Numbered from the stretch's first letter, positions 53,531 through 62,165 are shown. The stretch: 64,000 nucleotides of DNA from UBA1161 sp049520395 (GCA_049520395.1 JBEKPV010000001.1:7566-71565), one strand, 5' to 3'. The notes: generated by a model from the letters alone, not told the origin. A program made the numbers and translations.

Positions 53531-53541
53531 GGGAGGGGAAC

Positions 53542-53841
53542 ATGGCAGAACGCCGACCACTAACTGAAGGACTCAAACCCACAACCCCGGTGCCAGTCGT
53601 TGATCCAAAACTGGAAAGGGATTTTGTTCATGGCGCCAAGCCGCCGGCATCCACGGAGCCCAGGACCGCGTCACCCTTTGCCCGCGTACCGATCAGCACA
53701 AGGATTCGCTCGGAATATGCCGAGGCCCTCAAGCGGGCATCGCTGGAGCGGCAATTGAATAAGCAGGAGCCGAACACGTTGCAGGACATTCTTGAGCAGG
53801 CCATCGAGCCATGGCTGAGGAGTAACGGCTACATCCGGTGA
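53542..53841 (+). CDS. small parA-linked protein, candidate partition partner
   Basis: 99 residues, GGGGAGGGG before the ATG. A disordered N-terminus precedes FARVPISTRIRSEYAEALKR, a strand-helix that fits a ribbon-helix-helix DNA-binding fold, then LQDILEQAIEPWL. Short ParA proteins usually have such a centromere-binding partner. Ends convergent with rep, 4 bp apart. Confidence 0.7.
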   Translation: MAERRPLTEGLKPTTPVPVVDPKLERDFVHGAKPPASTEPRTASPFARVPISTRIRSEYAEALKRASLERQLNKQEPNTLQDILEQAIEPWLRSNGYIR

Positions 53842-53845
53842 AACT

Positions 53846-54451
53846 CTATTCGGTATCAGCAGGAGTGGGGAGGGAAGTGACTTCCGCCAGCGGCAACTCC
53901 TGTTGCCGGCTGGCATCCTTCAGATGATAGGACTTCACGAACGCCAGGCGGTCGCCGTTGAACATGAAGCGGATGTTGACGAAGAACACGCCGTCGCTGG
54001 GGCTGCGGTAGAGGAATTCCTTTTCAAGCAGTTCTCGGACCCCACGTTGATAAGTACGGTCGCTGATACCGTGATCCTTGGCGACGTACTGATTAAGTTT
54101 GATTTCATCGACGCCGGGATTGGCCCGCATTTCGTTGTAAACGAGTTCAAAGACCTGGATGCCCGTTTTGGAGAGGCCCGCAGCTTGCTTGATGCCGTCG
54201 AGGAACAGTTTGACGAAGCGGGTGGTATCGACTTCCTCCTCAAACCAGAAACCCAGGCCGCCGACCCGCACCTCGCCGCTGCTGTTGTCCACGATGACGG
54301 AGCCTTTGCCTCCGGGCACGCTAATCCGCTTCGTCCGCGTTGGCAGGCTGTACGGTTGCGGCACACTTGGATTCGTGCGATAGACCGGGAATCCCCGTTT
54401 CGTGGAAATCTGATTTTCGGGAATCTCAACAATCTGGCGCTCAAGCGTCAT
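53846..54451 (-). CDS. RepL-like plasmid replication initiator
   Basis: 201 residues, GGAGGACG before the ATG. The region FVKLFLDGIKQAAGLSKTGI, IKLNQYVAKDHGISDRTYQR and FLYRSPSDGVFFVNIRFMFN reads as a winged-helix domain of the RepL type (gene-final N-x-x-F-x-F-x-G-D). Iterons lie directly upstream, which supports a Rep role over a plain regulator. Confidence 0.78.
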   Translation of the reverse strand: MTLERQIVEIPENQISTKRGFPVYRTNPSVPQPYSLPTRTKRISVPGGKGSVIVDNSSGEVRVGGLGFWFEEEVDTTRFVKLFLDGIKQAAGLSKTGIQVFELVYNEMRANPGVDEIKLNQYVAKDHGISDRTYQRGVRELLEKEFLYRSPSDGVFFVNIRFMFNGDRLAFVKSYHLKDASRQQELPLAEVTSLPTPADTE

Positions 54452-54519
54452 TTTCGTCCTCCAAATTTGTCACTAAACAGTCAGGAGCATGGCAGACAAC
54501 CGACAAAAGCGCAAGCAAA

Positions 54520-54582
54520 TTTTGACGGTGCACCGACCGATCGTGACGGTTGACCGCCTGAAATTGACGTTTCGGATCGAGT
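54520..54582. repeat. three 21-bp iterons upstream of rep
   Basis: TGACGGT at 54523, TGACGGT at 54544 and TGACGTT at 54565, each exactly 21 bp apart, inside three consecutive 21-bp units. Two helical turns places the sites on one DNA face, as in iteron plasmids. They begin 69 bp before the rep ATG. Confidence 0.6.
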
Positions 54583-54602
54583 GAAATCAGTGAGTTACAG
54601 GG

Positions 54603-54643
54603 TTTCCCTTTCTTATACTAAAAAGCAACTTTTGATTTACCCC
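54603..54643. other. AT-rich stretch, unwinding-element candidate
   Basis: Between the iterons and the DnaA box: a run of T/A-rich sequence (TTTCCCTTTCTTATAC and following AAAAAG, TTTTGATTTA) in otherwise GC-rich DNA. Fits an origin opening region. Confidence 0.4.
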
Positions 54644-54722
54644 GCCGCCGCGCAATGCAATTGAGCGCCGTAGGCGGCGGGGGATTGAATCGCCGAATCA
54701 CGCTCAAAAGAACAATTCGCCC

Positions 54723-54731
54723 TGTGGATAA
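54723..54731 (-). promoter_or_regulatory. perfect DnaA box
   Basis: TGTGGATAA, the exact reverse complement of consensus TTATCCACA. The rest of 54,452-54,955 holds no convincing gene; with iterons and AT-rich DNA it makes an oriV candidate. Confidence 0.6.
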
Positions 54732-54955
54732 ACATCGGCAGGGAAGGGCACTTTCACCCCAACACCACTGCTTTACCGTGTGGAGAGGAAGCTGCTTGGC
54801 AGAACAAGGCCTCACCCTTGGCACCGACATAGTCCAAAATCAAATTCCAAGGGCATTTAGAGAAGGGATTCGACCTCAACGGCCACCCGGAACCCTACAA
54901 GCCGAAATCAATGGCTCTTTGCCCATGAAATCCGGTCTCACCGTATCCACATCCG

Positions 54956-55141
54956 TTGACTTGCCCATCCCTGGGTGCTACCCAAGCATCGGTTATACTG
55001 GCGGAACTTCAGGGATTTTTCCGCATAAACGAACAACCCATCACGTGCCCGGAGTGCAAGATGGAGATCAAGATCAGCGAATTGCTTGCCGATCCATCCT
55101 TTTGGGCGACCGGAGCAGAGCATTATCGCATACAGGAATAG
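54956..55141 (+). CDS. possible small zinc-ribbon protein
   Basis: 61-codon frame with a TTG start, ending 4 bp before the helicase ATG. The C-terminal part FRINEQPITCPECKMEIKIS looks like a zinc-ribbon start (one CxxC) followed by a helix. The N-terminal half is unconvincing, and a TATACT at 54994-54999 may be a promoter inside it, so the true start could be later. Confidence 0.3.
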   Translation: MTCPSLGATQASVILAELQGFFRINEQPITCPECKMEIKISELLADPSFWATGAEHYRIQE

Positions 55142-55145
55142 TGGG

Positions 55146-56945
55146 ATGACAAACCCGGCTGCCAAGCTATTACAATTTCCTTGGGGTTCCAAATCCCCAC
55201 AACTCAGCGGGTTCTTCAAACGGCTGGCCCAATACTATGCCGAATTTCTTTCCACCGATTTCAAAAAACAGCAACTCCCCAAGCGTCGGCTAGAAACGTC
55301 TGATAACAAGGGACGGCTTGTTGGCGTACCCCTCCGAAAGTTTCCGGGATTTGAGCAAAAACTCTGGAATGATTTGAATCGCCCGATCGGAACGGGCCTT
55401 TCCTTCACGATTACTCGTGGTACCTGGCGTTCGACTTTGCCAAAAGCAGTTTCTCAAGCAATTGCATCTCAGGTTTCCAAAATCTCCGCAGATGACGTTA
55501 ATGCCGTGGTCACGGCCTCAACCGAAGCGGCACAGCGAATAGCGTCCAGCCAAGCCGGTGATCCCGAATTGGCTTTTGAGAGATTCGTTGAAGACGTTCG
55601 CACAAACCTAGCCCGCATCGTCATTTCCCCATTGCTGAGCCGTCTCGATGATTTTTTCTCCCGTACCGAGAGCAAGCCCGTTGAAACAATGCATGAATTT
55701 GAAGGCCAATTATCGGCGCGACTATGCAACGGTGTTGAAACCGCATCCGGTGCGGCGTTTTCCACATTACTTGTCGAACGCAATTCCTTGCCTTTGCAAA
55801 ATGTGCTGAGCGATCAACTTGAGCTGAATCTCGTTCGGTCCGAACTTACCGAATTTTTTTCGACGTTTGCGGCGGCCGACCTCTATACCGATTTCTCGGA
55901 TATGATCCGCTCTTCACGGCTAATCGAAAATGCGGACTTTTACCTACACGTTGGCGAGGTTCTCCATGCCGGCCAAACCTATCCGATTTTCTATATCCCA
56001 TTTGTTGCAGAGCGCACTGAAAAAGGGTTTGAAATTGCGTCAGAGCCTCGCCTCTATGTGAATAAGCGTGCGGTGGATTTCGTGGCTCAGGAAGTCGCGC
56101 GCGCCGAAGGGCGCCCCACGATTCCGTCCGTAGTTCGTGACCGAATATTTTATCTCAATCCCGACCAGTCACCTATTGCCGCCGCGCAGTTGTTGCTCGA
56201 TGAGATATTGGCTGGCTTCAATCTCAGGGCCGCCGTCGATTTAAGGCAGCCACGTGAACAGAAGGCCACAAGCGTTCTTGTCACCGCGACGAATCACCTG
56301 TCGTTCTCCTTATTTGATCGTTCTGACGAAGCGATGATCAATGATTATGAGACATTGCTTAGTGGAATCGAGGCCGGTGGTCCCTTACTCGAATTCTTTC
56401 AATCTTTAATCGGTGATTTTCTGCTGCGCAATCCAGTCTCGGTGCGTTCTGCCATCGATAGCGAGTGGGATGACATGCCCATGCCAAAACGTCTTGTGTT
56501 CGACAGCCCACTTCCATTGGTTGAGGAGCAGCGAAAAATTCTCGCGGCCATCAACCACTCGGAAGCGCGCTTCATTGCCGTGGAAGGCCCGCCTGGAACA
56601 GGTAAATCCCATACGATTACCGCAGTTGCTTTCAACTCGATTCTCTCAGGCAAGAGTTTGCTTGTTCTTTCCGACAAGAAGGAGGCCCTGGATGTTGTCG
56701 AGGATAAACTTAACCAAGTGTTGGCCAAAGTGCGGCCATCTGAGGATTTCGTTAACCCCATCTTACGCCTAGGGCGAAATGCGTCGAACTACGCTGAACT
56801 TTTGAGGAAAAGCACGATCGACAGGCTCAATGTCAATCACCGGCAAGTGAAACAGCACCGCAACGAGCGCGACGCGGCCCTGAACCAAGAGCGGCAATCG
56901 ATCCTTACCGGTCTTGAGGAGGTAGCCCTCGCATACGAGACGGGA
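55146..56945 (+). pseudogene. SF1 helicase-like AAA protein, 3' truncated
   Basis: About 600 genuine residues from an ATG with AGGA upstream. A long unfamiliar N-terminal domain (1-450) precedes a UPF1/DNA2-like helicase start: LPLVEEQRKILAAINHSEAR, Walker A GPPGTGKSHT, and LLVLSDKKEALDVVEDKLNQ. Motif II (DExx) and everything after it are missing because the frame passes at about 56,945 into antisense glycosyltransferase sequence. Large two-part proteins of this kind are often found in defence islands, but no partner remains to identify a system. Confidence 0.75.
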
Positions 56946-57421
56946 TCCCAACCGATCTTCAGCGCGACTTCGCGCCGGCACGCCAGGAACACGCCGTCCA
57001 ACGCATGGATGCCCTCGATCACGGGCGCCGGTACGCCGTATATCGAAACGATGTATCCCCGTCCGCCAGGATCCGCATGAGCCACCTGTCCAAATACATG
57101 CGGCGGGCCCGCCTCATACCACTTCGCACTCTGAAGTCGCGTCGTTCCCGCCAGGCCGATTAAATCGTACCGCTCCAAACGCTCGCTGACGCGCGAGGCA
57201 AAATCCGATGTCAAAAACTCCACGTCATCGTGTGTGAAGATGAGCACGTCGCCTGTACTTTGTTCCAAGCCGCGCTGGTATCCGGAACACATCGACTCGG
57301 CGTTGGAAATTCCGATGATCTCGTGCGGCTGATCCCGCAACAGCGTTGAGTACATCGCATTGGCGATTTTCCATTTCCGCGAATCGTTTTGGCAAATTAC
57401 GACTGAAAACATGCGGCTCAT
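56945..57421 (-). pseudogene. glycosyltransferase-like protein, 3' truncated
   Basis: About 159 genuine residues: MFSVVICQNDSRKWKIANAM, IFTHDDVEFLTSDFASRV, LIGLAGTTRLQSAKW and HALDGVFLACRREVALKIGW. This matches short GT2-like domains (Glyco_tranf_2_5 type) with the DD metal site. The expected continuation (F-HxYDxDF) is missing; the frame enters antisense helicase DNA after IGWD. Confidence 0.75.
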
Positions 57422-57502
57422 ATTCTACAAGACTTGATTGCTGGACATCATTTGGACCACTTTCAATCGCGTGCTAGTAATCCCCTGAAAGTGTTTCCCC
57501 CC

Positions 57503-57524
57503 AACCTGTGTCGCGACACAGGTT
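57503..57524. repeat. 22-bp perfect palindrome near attR
   Basis: Half-site AACCTGTGTCG followed directly by its reverse complement, with no loop. It lies 83 bp inside attR, in a 185-bp gene-free spacer. Candidate binding site for an integration or excision protein, or a bidirectional transcript stem. Confidence 0.55.
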
Positions 57525-57606
57525 TCCTTGTATCTGGATGTATTTCAGTCTATCTCCATGCGCGGAAATCTCGATTGTCGGCCGCGAAAACGCCGTTCTC
57601 GAGGGA

Positions 57607-57693
57607 CTTCGGAACCGAGGGTTGGGGGTGGAACATCCCGATTCATCGGGGTGGAACATCCCGACATGTCGGGGTTCGACTCCCTCCGGGTGC
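57607..57693 (+). other. attR: interrupted copy of the tRNA-Arg 3' half
   Basis: 22 bp identical to tRNA positions from the anticodon loop (57607-57628), a 46-bp insertion, then 19 bp identical to the T loop through acceptor end (57675-57693). The insertion lies in the T stem. It defines the right end of the element. Confidence 0.8.
57629..57674. repeat. two tandem 23-bp hairpin units inside attR
   Basis: Each unit begins TGGAACATCCCGA and ends TCGGGG. The middle differs: one has TTCA, the other CATG, and both variants keep the stem (CCCGAT-TC-ATCGGG and CCCGACATGTCGGG). Changes that keep pairing suggest selection on structure or a copied mobile motif. Confidence 0.7.
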
Positions 57694-57760
57694 ATTGGGG
57701 AATGGTAGGGGCCTGCCGAAAAGCATCCGACCAACTTCAGACGCCCGTATGGGCGAAAGT

Positions 57761-57940
57761 TCTATCGACACAACATTACCGTTCTTCACCACCAAACCCC
57801 CCGGAAAAGGCACCGGCCTTGGCCTGAGCATCAGCTACGGAATCGTTCGCGATCATGGCGGAGTGATCCAAGTCGAATCGGAACTTGCCAAAGGTACCCG
57901 GTTTCTGGTTCTCCTTCCTTGCGAACCTGCCAAGTCGTAG
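57761..57940 (+). pseudogene. histidine kinase remnant (C-terminal HATPase end)
   Basis: Only about the last 55-60 residues of a kinase ATPase domain survive: PFFTTKPPGKGTGLGLSISY and DHGGVIQVESELAKGTRF. The region between attR and this point has no kinase sequence. 5' truncated, no plausible start with function. Confidence 0.7.
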
Positions 57941-58041
57941 CAGCCCTCGAAGGTCTGTCTTCCCGTCACGATTTCGCTTTCCTAAGTTTCCTCCCCACGG
58001 GATACTCCGCCTTTGCGGGGCGCGGCCAGGAGGTTTCAAAC

Positions 58042-58869
58042 ATGGAAAGGGAAAACATCATGTTCAAGGCAGGTTGGATCCGCCCGAATCTCGCGGCGGT
58101 TCTCCTTCTACTTGCGACAATCGCGACTCTCGAAAATATCTCGCTTGGCCAGACGGCGAATCCTCCACTGCCGCTCCCCGATGAGGATCGCCAAACATTA
58201 AACGAATATCTCGGCAACGTCGTCGGCGCTGCGGTCAGCCCGCCGGCTCTGGCCGACGGTCTTTATGATCTCCTCCCGATTCGAGACGGCATAGCCTGGC
58301 GGGAACGAGTCATCTCCGGAAAAGCAGCCGGCGCCGACCAGGAAGGTTCAGCGCGACTTCTCAATCACGGCGATGGCACAACCCGCTTCAGAATCGACAC
58401 CGGCGACGGCCGAAACGTGCTCTATGGACAACTTGATTCAAACGGCAGCCTGCTCTGCTATGCCTCCCAGGACAACCAGGAAGGCGTGATCTCGCGCTTC
58501 TCGCCCGCGCAGCCCATTTTTCTAGCCGATCTGGCTCCGGGTCAAACCCGCCACATGACCAGCCACATCTCCGTCGCCGATCTTTCCTCACCCGATGTCG
58601 AGTCGCATTCCGGTGATCTCAATGTCGATTTTACGTATGTCGGAGCCTATCGCCTGCACGTGCCCGCGGGCACATTCGACGCCGTGCTAATGAAAACAAC
58701 TCTCGCCGGCAAAGTCGGTCCGGCCGACGTCCACGATACGATCTATCGATTCTTCGCCCGCAATGCCCCGCTCGTGGCGATGGTCGAAACCGACGATATT
58801 TCCGCGATGCTGGTCTACCACGAAAGAACCCGAATCGGGAAAGTTCTGGTCGAAACAATCGGTAGATAA
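58042..58869 (+). CDS. exported protein, unknown function
   Basis: 275 residues with a strong AGGAGG before the ATG. A signal peptide (LAAVLLLLATIATLENISLG) is followed by a mostly beta-strand mature part with no Cys pair or known motif; VDFTYVGAYRLHVPAGTFDA resembles DUF-type periplasmic lipoprotein-like beta domains. A Met seven residues in is an alternative start. Not recognised. The 249-bp gap after it shows nothing definite. Confidence 0.75.
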   Translation: MERENIMFKAGWIRPNLAAVLLLLATIATLENISLGQTANPPLPLPDEDRQTLNEYLGNVVGAAVSPPALADGLYDLLPIRDGIAWRERVISGKAAGADQEGSARLLNHGDGTTRFRIDTGDGRNVLYGQLDSNGSLLCYASQDNQEGVISRFSPAQPIFLADLAPGQTRHMTSHISVADLSSPDVESHSGDLNVDFTYVGAYRLHVPAGTFDAVLMKTTLAGKVGPADVHDTIYRFFARNAPLVAMVETDDISAMLVYHERTRIGKVLVETIGR

Positions 58870-59118
58870 ATAGCCAAATGAAAAAAGGGCAAATCGAATC
58901 AGCAAGCCTACGGGCCATATCGAGCAAGATCATAATGTGCCGATTGGAGGGCGGGGTTTTCTTGTCCAATAATCGCGCACCTAAGCGCATCGCTCACACA
59001 TTTCCCCCCCTATCGCGAAAATTGCCCATTCATGAATCATTGCCCTTTAGTTAGTATATTGCCATTCATACCTCCATGGATGAGATTCCTTCGCTAACAG
59101 AACTGGTGTGTGACGTGC

Positions 59119-60612
59119 ATGAAAGTGATGCTTGTACATCCGAGTGCTCTGCTCTATTCCGAGGTCTATTTGCGCCTGGAGCCGCTGGGCATGGAATGTG
59201 TCGCTGGGGCGGTCGAGCGCGCCGGCCATGACGTGCGCCTGCTGGACCTGCAGGTCTTTAAGCACCGGGATTTCGAGCGTGAGATCGCCTCTTTCGCCCC
59301 CGACGCAATCGGCTTTAGCGTCAATTATCTGGCCAATGTTCCGGAGGTCATTGACCTTTCCAAACTCGCACGCCAGCGCCTGCCCCGGTGCTTCATTTTC
59401 TGCGGCGGGCACAGCATCAGCTTCATCGCCTCGGAAGTCTTAAAACACGCGGATGGCGCCATCGACGCGATCGTGCAGGGGGAAGGAGAAATCGCCGTTC
59501 CAAAGATGCTGGAATCCGTCCCCAACGTGGATGGATTGCCCGGCATAGCAACCGCATCCGGCTCCGGCCCGCGCTCGGAGATGCTTTTAGACCTCAACAC
59601 CAGCCGCCCAGCCCGCCATCTGACGCGCAAACGCCGAAAATATTTCATCGGCGAGCTCGATCCGTGCGCCTCCATCGAATTCTCCCGCGGCTGTCCCTGG
59701 GATTGTTCCTTCTGCAGCGCCTGGACGTTCTATGGCCGCAGCTACCGCCAGGCCGATCCCGCCATGCTTGCCGAGGAAATGCAATCGATCCGCGAGCCCA
59801 ACGTCTTCATCGTCGATGACGTCGCCTTCATTCATCCCGATCACGGCATGGCCATCGCGCAGGAAATCGAACGCCGCGGCATCCGCAAACGCTATTACCT
59901 TGAGACCCGCTGCGACGTGCTCATTCGCAACCAGGAAGTCTTCGCCCGCTGGGCCAAACTCGGCCTCACCTACATGTTCCTAGGCCTGGAATCTCTCGAT
60001 GCCGACCAGTTAAAGCTATTCCGCAAGCGTACGACGCCCAATCAGAATTTCGAAGCGCTCGAAGTCGCCCGAAAACTCGGCATCAATGTCGCGATCAACC
60101 TGATTACCGACCCCTCCTGGTCGCGCGAGCAATTCCGCCGCGCCCAGGAATGGGCCACCATGGTGCCCGAAGTCGTCCACCTCACCGTGGCCACGCCCTA
60201 TCCCGGCACCGAACTCTTTCATACCGAAACGCGCGAACTGAGCAGCCTGGATTACCGCCTGTACGACATCCAGCACGCGGTTCTGGAAACCAAGTTGCCG
60301 CTGCGGGAGTTTTACGAGGAACTGGTCAAAACCCAGGAAATCATCAACCGAAAGTTCATGGGTTGGCGCACCGCCGTGGCCGTCTCCAAAATCCTGGCGG
60401 GCCAACTTATGCGCGGCCAAACCAATTTCCTGCAAATGCTTTTCAAGTTTTCCAAGGCCTACAATGTGGACCGGTTCTACGCGGACCATTTCAAAGAGGT
60501 CACTTATTCCATGCGTCGTCCATCCGAATACGGGAAAAAAGTGAAGCCGCAGGATCTGCTGGTACACGTTGGCGTCGCCAGTTCGCAAAAGCGCGAGGCC
60601 GTGCGACAATGA
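59119..60612 (+). CDS. hpnR: radical SAM B12-binding methylase, HpnR-like (hopanoid C-3 methylase)
   Basis: 497 residues. The N-terminal cobalamin-binding Rossmann domain (MLVHPSALLYSEVYLRLEPLG, GFSVNYLANVPEVIDLSKLA) and the radical SAM motif RGCPWDCSFCSAW (CxxxCxxC) occur in the order of HpnR. KYFIGELDPCASIEFSRGCP is, from memory, nearly unchanged in known HpnR proteins. HpnR adds a methyl group at C-3 of hopanoids. Squalene-hopene cyclase is not in the window. The stop overlaps the next ATG (ATGA). Confidence 0.8.
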   Translation: MKVMLVHPSALLYSEVYLRLEPLGMECVAGAVERAGHDVRLLDLQVFKHRDFEREIASFAPDAIGFSVNYLANVPEVIDLSKLARQRLPRCFIFCGGHSISFIASEVLKHADGAIDAIVQGEGEIAVPKMLESVPNVDGLPGIATASGSGPRSEMLLDLNTSRPARHLTRKRRKYFIGELDPCASIEFSRGCPWDCSFCSAWTFYGRSYRQADPAMLAEEMQSIREPNVFIVDDVAFIHPDHGMAIAQEIERRGIRKRYYLETRCDVLIRNQEVFARWAKLGLTYMFLGLESLDADQLKLFRKRTTPNQNFEALEVARKLGINVAINLITDPSWSREQFRRAQEWATMVPEVVHLTVATPYPGTELFHTETRELSSLDYRLYDIQHAVLETKLPLREFYEELVKTQEIINRKFMGWRTAVAVSKILAGQLMRGQTNFLQMLFKFSKAYNVDRFYADHFKEVTYSMRRPSEYGKKVKPQDLLVHVGVASSQKREAVRQ

Positions 60613-61151
60613 CCGCGGTTTCCAAACAGGATCAGCACGCATTATCCGATCCGGTCACCGACCAGGATCACGCGCTGGGTCCGCCGGACGCTCCCATTAC
60701 CATCGTCGAATACGGCGATTACGAATGCCCCGATTGCTTAAATGCCCTGCCCATCGTCGAAGAAATCCGCCAAAACCTGGGCGATCGCCTCCGTTTTGTC
60801 TTTCGCCATTTCCCGAAGAATTCGATCCATCCCAACGCCTCTACGGCCGCCGAGGCCGCCGAGGCCGCCGGGGATCAGGGCAAGTTCTGGCAAATGCATC
60901 AAGCGTTATTCCAGAACCAGAAAAAACTTGCGGAAATTGATCTCACGCATCTCGCCCTGACGCTGGGCCTTGAAATTTACCAATTCGAAGCCGCACGCTC
61001 GCGCGAAAAACACCGCCGCCGCGTCAGCTCCGATTACGACAGTGGCGTCCGCAGCGGTGTTAACATGACCCCAACCTTTTTCATCAATGGCCGGCGTTAT
61101 GACGGGCCCGCCAACGCCAAGGCCATCCTCGCCGCGACCAATTCCCTTTGA
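60609..61151 (+). CDS. DsbA-family thioredoxin-like protein
   Basis: 180 residues. ITIVEYGDYECPDCLNALP carries a CPDC active site; a helical insertion and the cis-Pro loop NMTPTFFINGRRYDG follow. No signal peptide is visible, so it is probably cytosolic. Its start overlaps hpnR by 4 bp, implying cotranslation. Possible role: thiol/disulfide care of the methylase or unrelated redox work. Confidence 0.87.
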   Translation: MTAVSKQDQHALSDPVTDQDHALGPPDAPITIVEYGDYECPDCLNALPIVEEIRQNLGDRLRFVFRHFPKNSIHPNASTAAEAAEAAGDQGKFWQMHQALFQNQKKLAEIDLTHLALTLGLEIYQFEAARSREKHRRRVSSDYDSGVRSGVNMTPTFFINGRRYDGPANAKAILAATNSL

Positions 61152-61287
61152 GACCCCCCAACCTGTAGCGCCGCAAAAATTTTCGTGAATTTGAAAATGC
61201 CCGGGCATATAGTGCCTAAGTGTTTCGCGGCTGGTCGTCTGAATCAGTTGCGCGCACCTCCAAACCTCTCGCGAAAGGAGCAATCCC

Positions 61288-62112
61288 ATGAGCACCATCG
61301 CAACCAAAGACGGCACGCAGATTTACTACAAGGATTGGGGCTCGGGTCAGCCCATCGTTTTCTCCCACGGCTGGCCTCTGTCGGCGGACGACTGGGACGC
61401 CCAAATGATGTTCTTCTTAAATCACGGCTATCGCGTCATCGCCCATGACCGGAGGGGCCACGGACGCTCGAGCCAACCCGGCGACGGACACGATATGGAT
61501 CACTACGCCGATGACCTGGCCGCGCTGACCGCGCATCTCGATTTAAAGAAAGCGATCCATGTTGGCCACTCGACCGGCGGCGGTGAGGTCGCACGTTATA
61601 TCGGGCGACATGGAGAGAGTCGTGTCGCCAAAGCCGTTCTCATCAGCGCGGTGCCACCCCTGATGGTGAAAACCCCGGCCAATCCCGGTGGTCTGCCTAA
61701 AGAAGTATTCGACGGCTTACAGGCGCAGCTTGCCGCCAACCGAGCGCAATTTTACATGGATCTTCCTGCCGGACCCTTCTACGGTTACAACCGGCCGGGT
61801 GCGAAAGTATCCAAAGGTATCATCGAGAATTGGTGGCGCCAGGGCATGATGGGCGGTATTAAGGCGCATTATGATGGCATCGTCGCCTTCTCCCAGACCG
61901 ACTTTACCCAGGATCTAAAGAAGTTCTCCGTGCCGACACTCGTCATGCATGGCGATGATGACCAGATCGTCCCCTATGCCGACTCCGGCCCGCTGACCGC
62001 CAAGTTGGTGAAGGGCGCGGTCTTGAAAACCTACAAGGGTTTCCCGCACGGCATGCCGACCACAAACGCAGACCAGATCAATGCCGACCTCCTCGCCTTC
62101 ATCAAGGGTTAG
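61288..62112 (+). CDS. alpha/beta hydrolase (non-heme chloroperoxidase-like)
   Basis: 274 residues. FSHGWPLSADDWDAQMMFF, HDRRGHGRSSQP, nucleophile elbow GHSTGGGEVARY, the acid in MHGDDDQIVPY and the His in FPHGMPTTNADQ complete the triad. This group is often annotated as chloroperoxidase or esterase; true substrate unknown. GAAAGGAG precedes the ATG. Confidence 0.88.
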   Translation: MSTIATKDGTQIYYKDWGSGQPIVFSHGWPLSADDWDAQMMFFLNHGYRVIAHDRRGHGRSSQPGDGHDMDHYADDLAALTAHLDLKKAIHVGHSTGGGEVARYIGRHGESRVAKAVLISAVPPLMVKTPANPGGLPKEVFDGLQAQLAANRAQFYMDLPAGPFYGYNRPGAKVSKGIIENWWRQGMMGGIKAHYDGIVAFSQTDFTQDLKKFSVPTLVMHGDDDQIVPYADSGPLTAKLVKGAVLKTYKGFPHGMPTTNADQINADLLAFIKG

Positions 62113-62165
62113 CCTTTCGGCCGCCGGGCGCAACGGCGATTTCAAATTCAGAAAGGGTGATCACC

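Larger units (their letters stand above)
41923..57693. mobile_element. integrated plasmid-like mobilisable element in tRNA-Arg
   Basis: It is bounded by the tRNA 3' half (41923-41963) and its interrupted copy (57607-57693). Contents: integrase (broken), toxin-antitoxin pair, Xer-like recombinase with dif-like site, MobF relaxase, VirD4-like ATPase (broken), ParA, RepL-like replication protein with iterons, XRE regulator and an SF1 helicase (broken). The rep/par/mob set says it descends from a mobilisable plasmid. No type IV secretion channel genes are present, so it would need a helper. Strand skew is neutral compared with both flanks. Confidence 0.82.

Noticed and set aside
57434..57760. Upstream in-frame extension of the kinase remnant across attR
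   Set aside because: It reads through the att repeat and spacer with no kinase features; only the end from about 57,761 is genuine.
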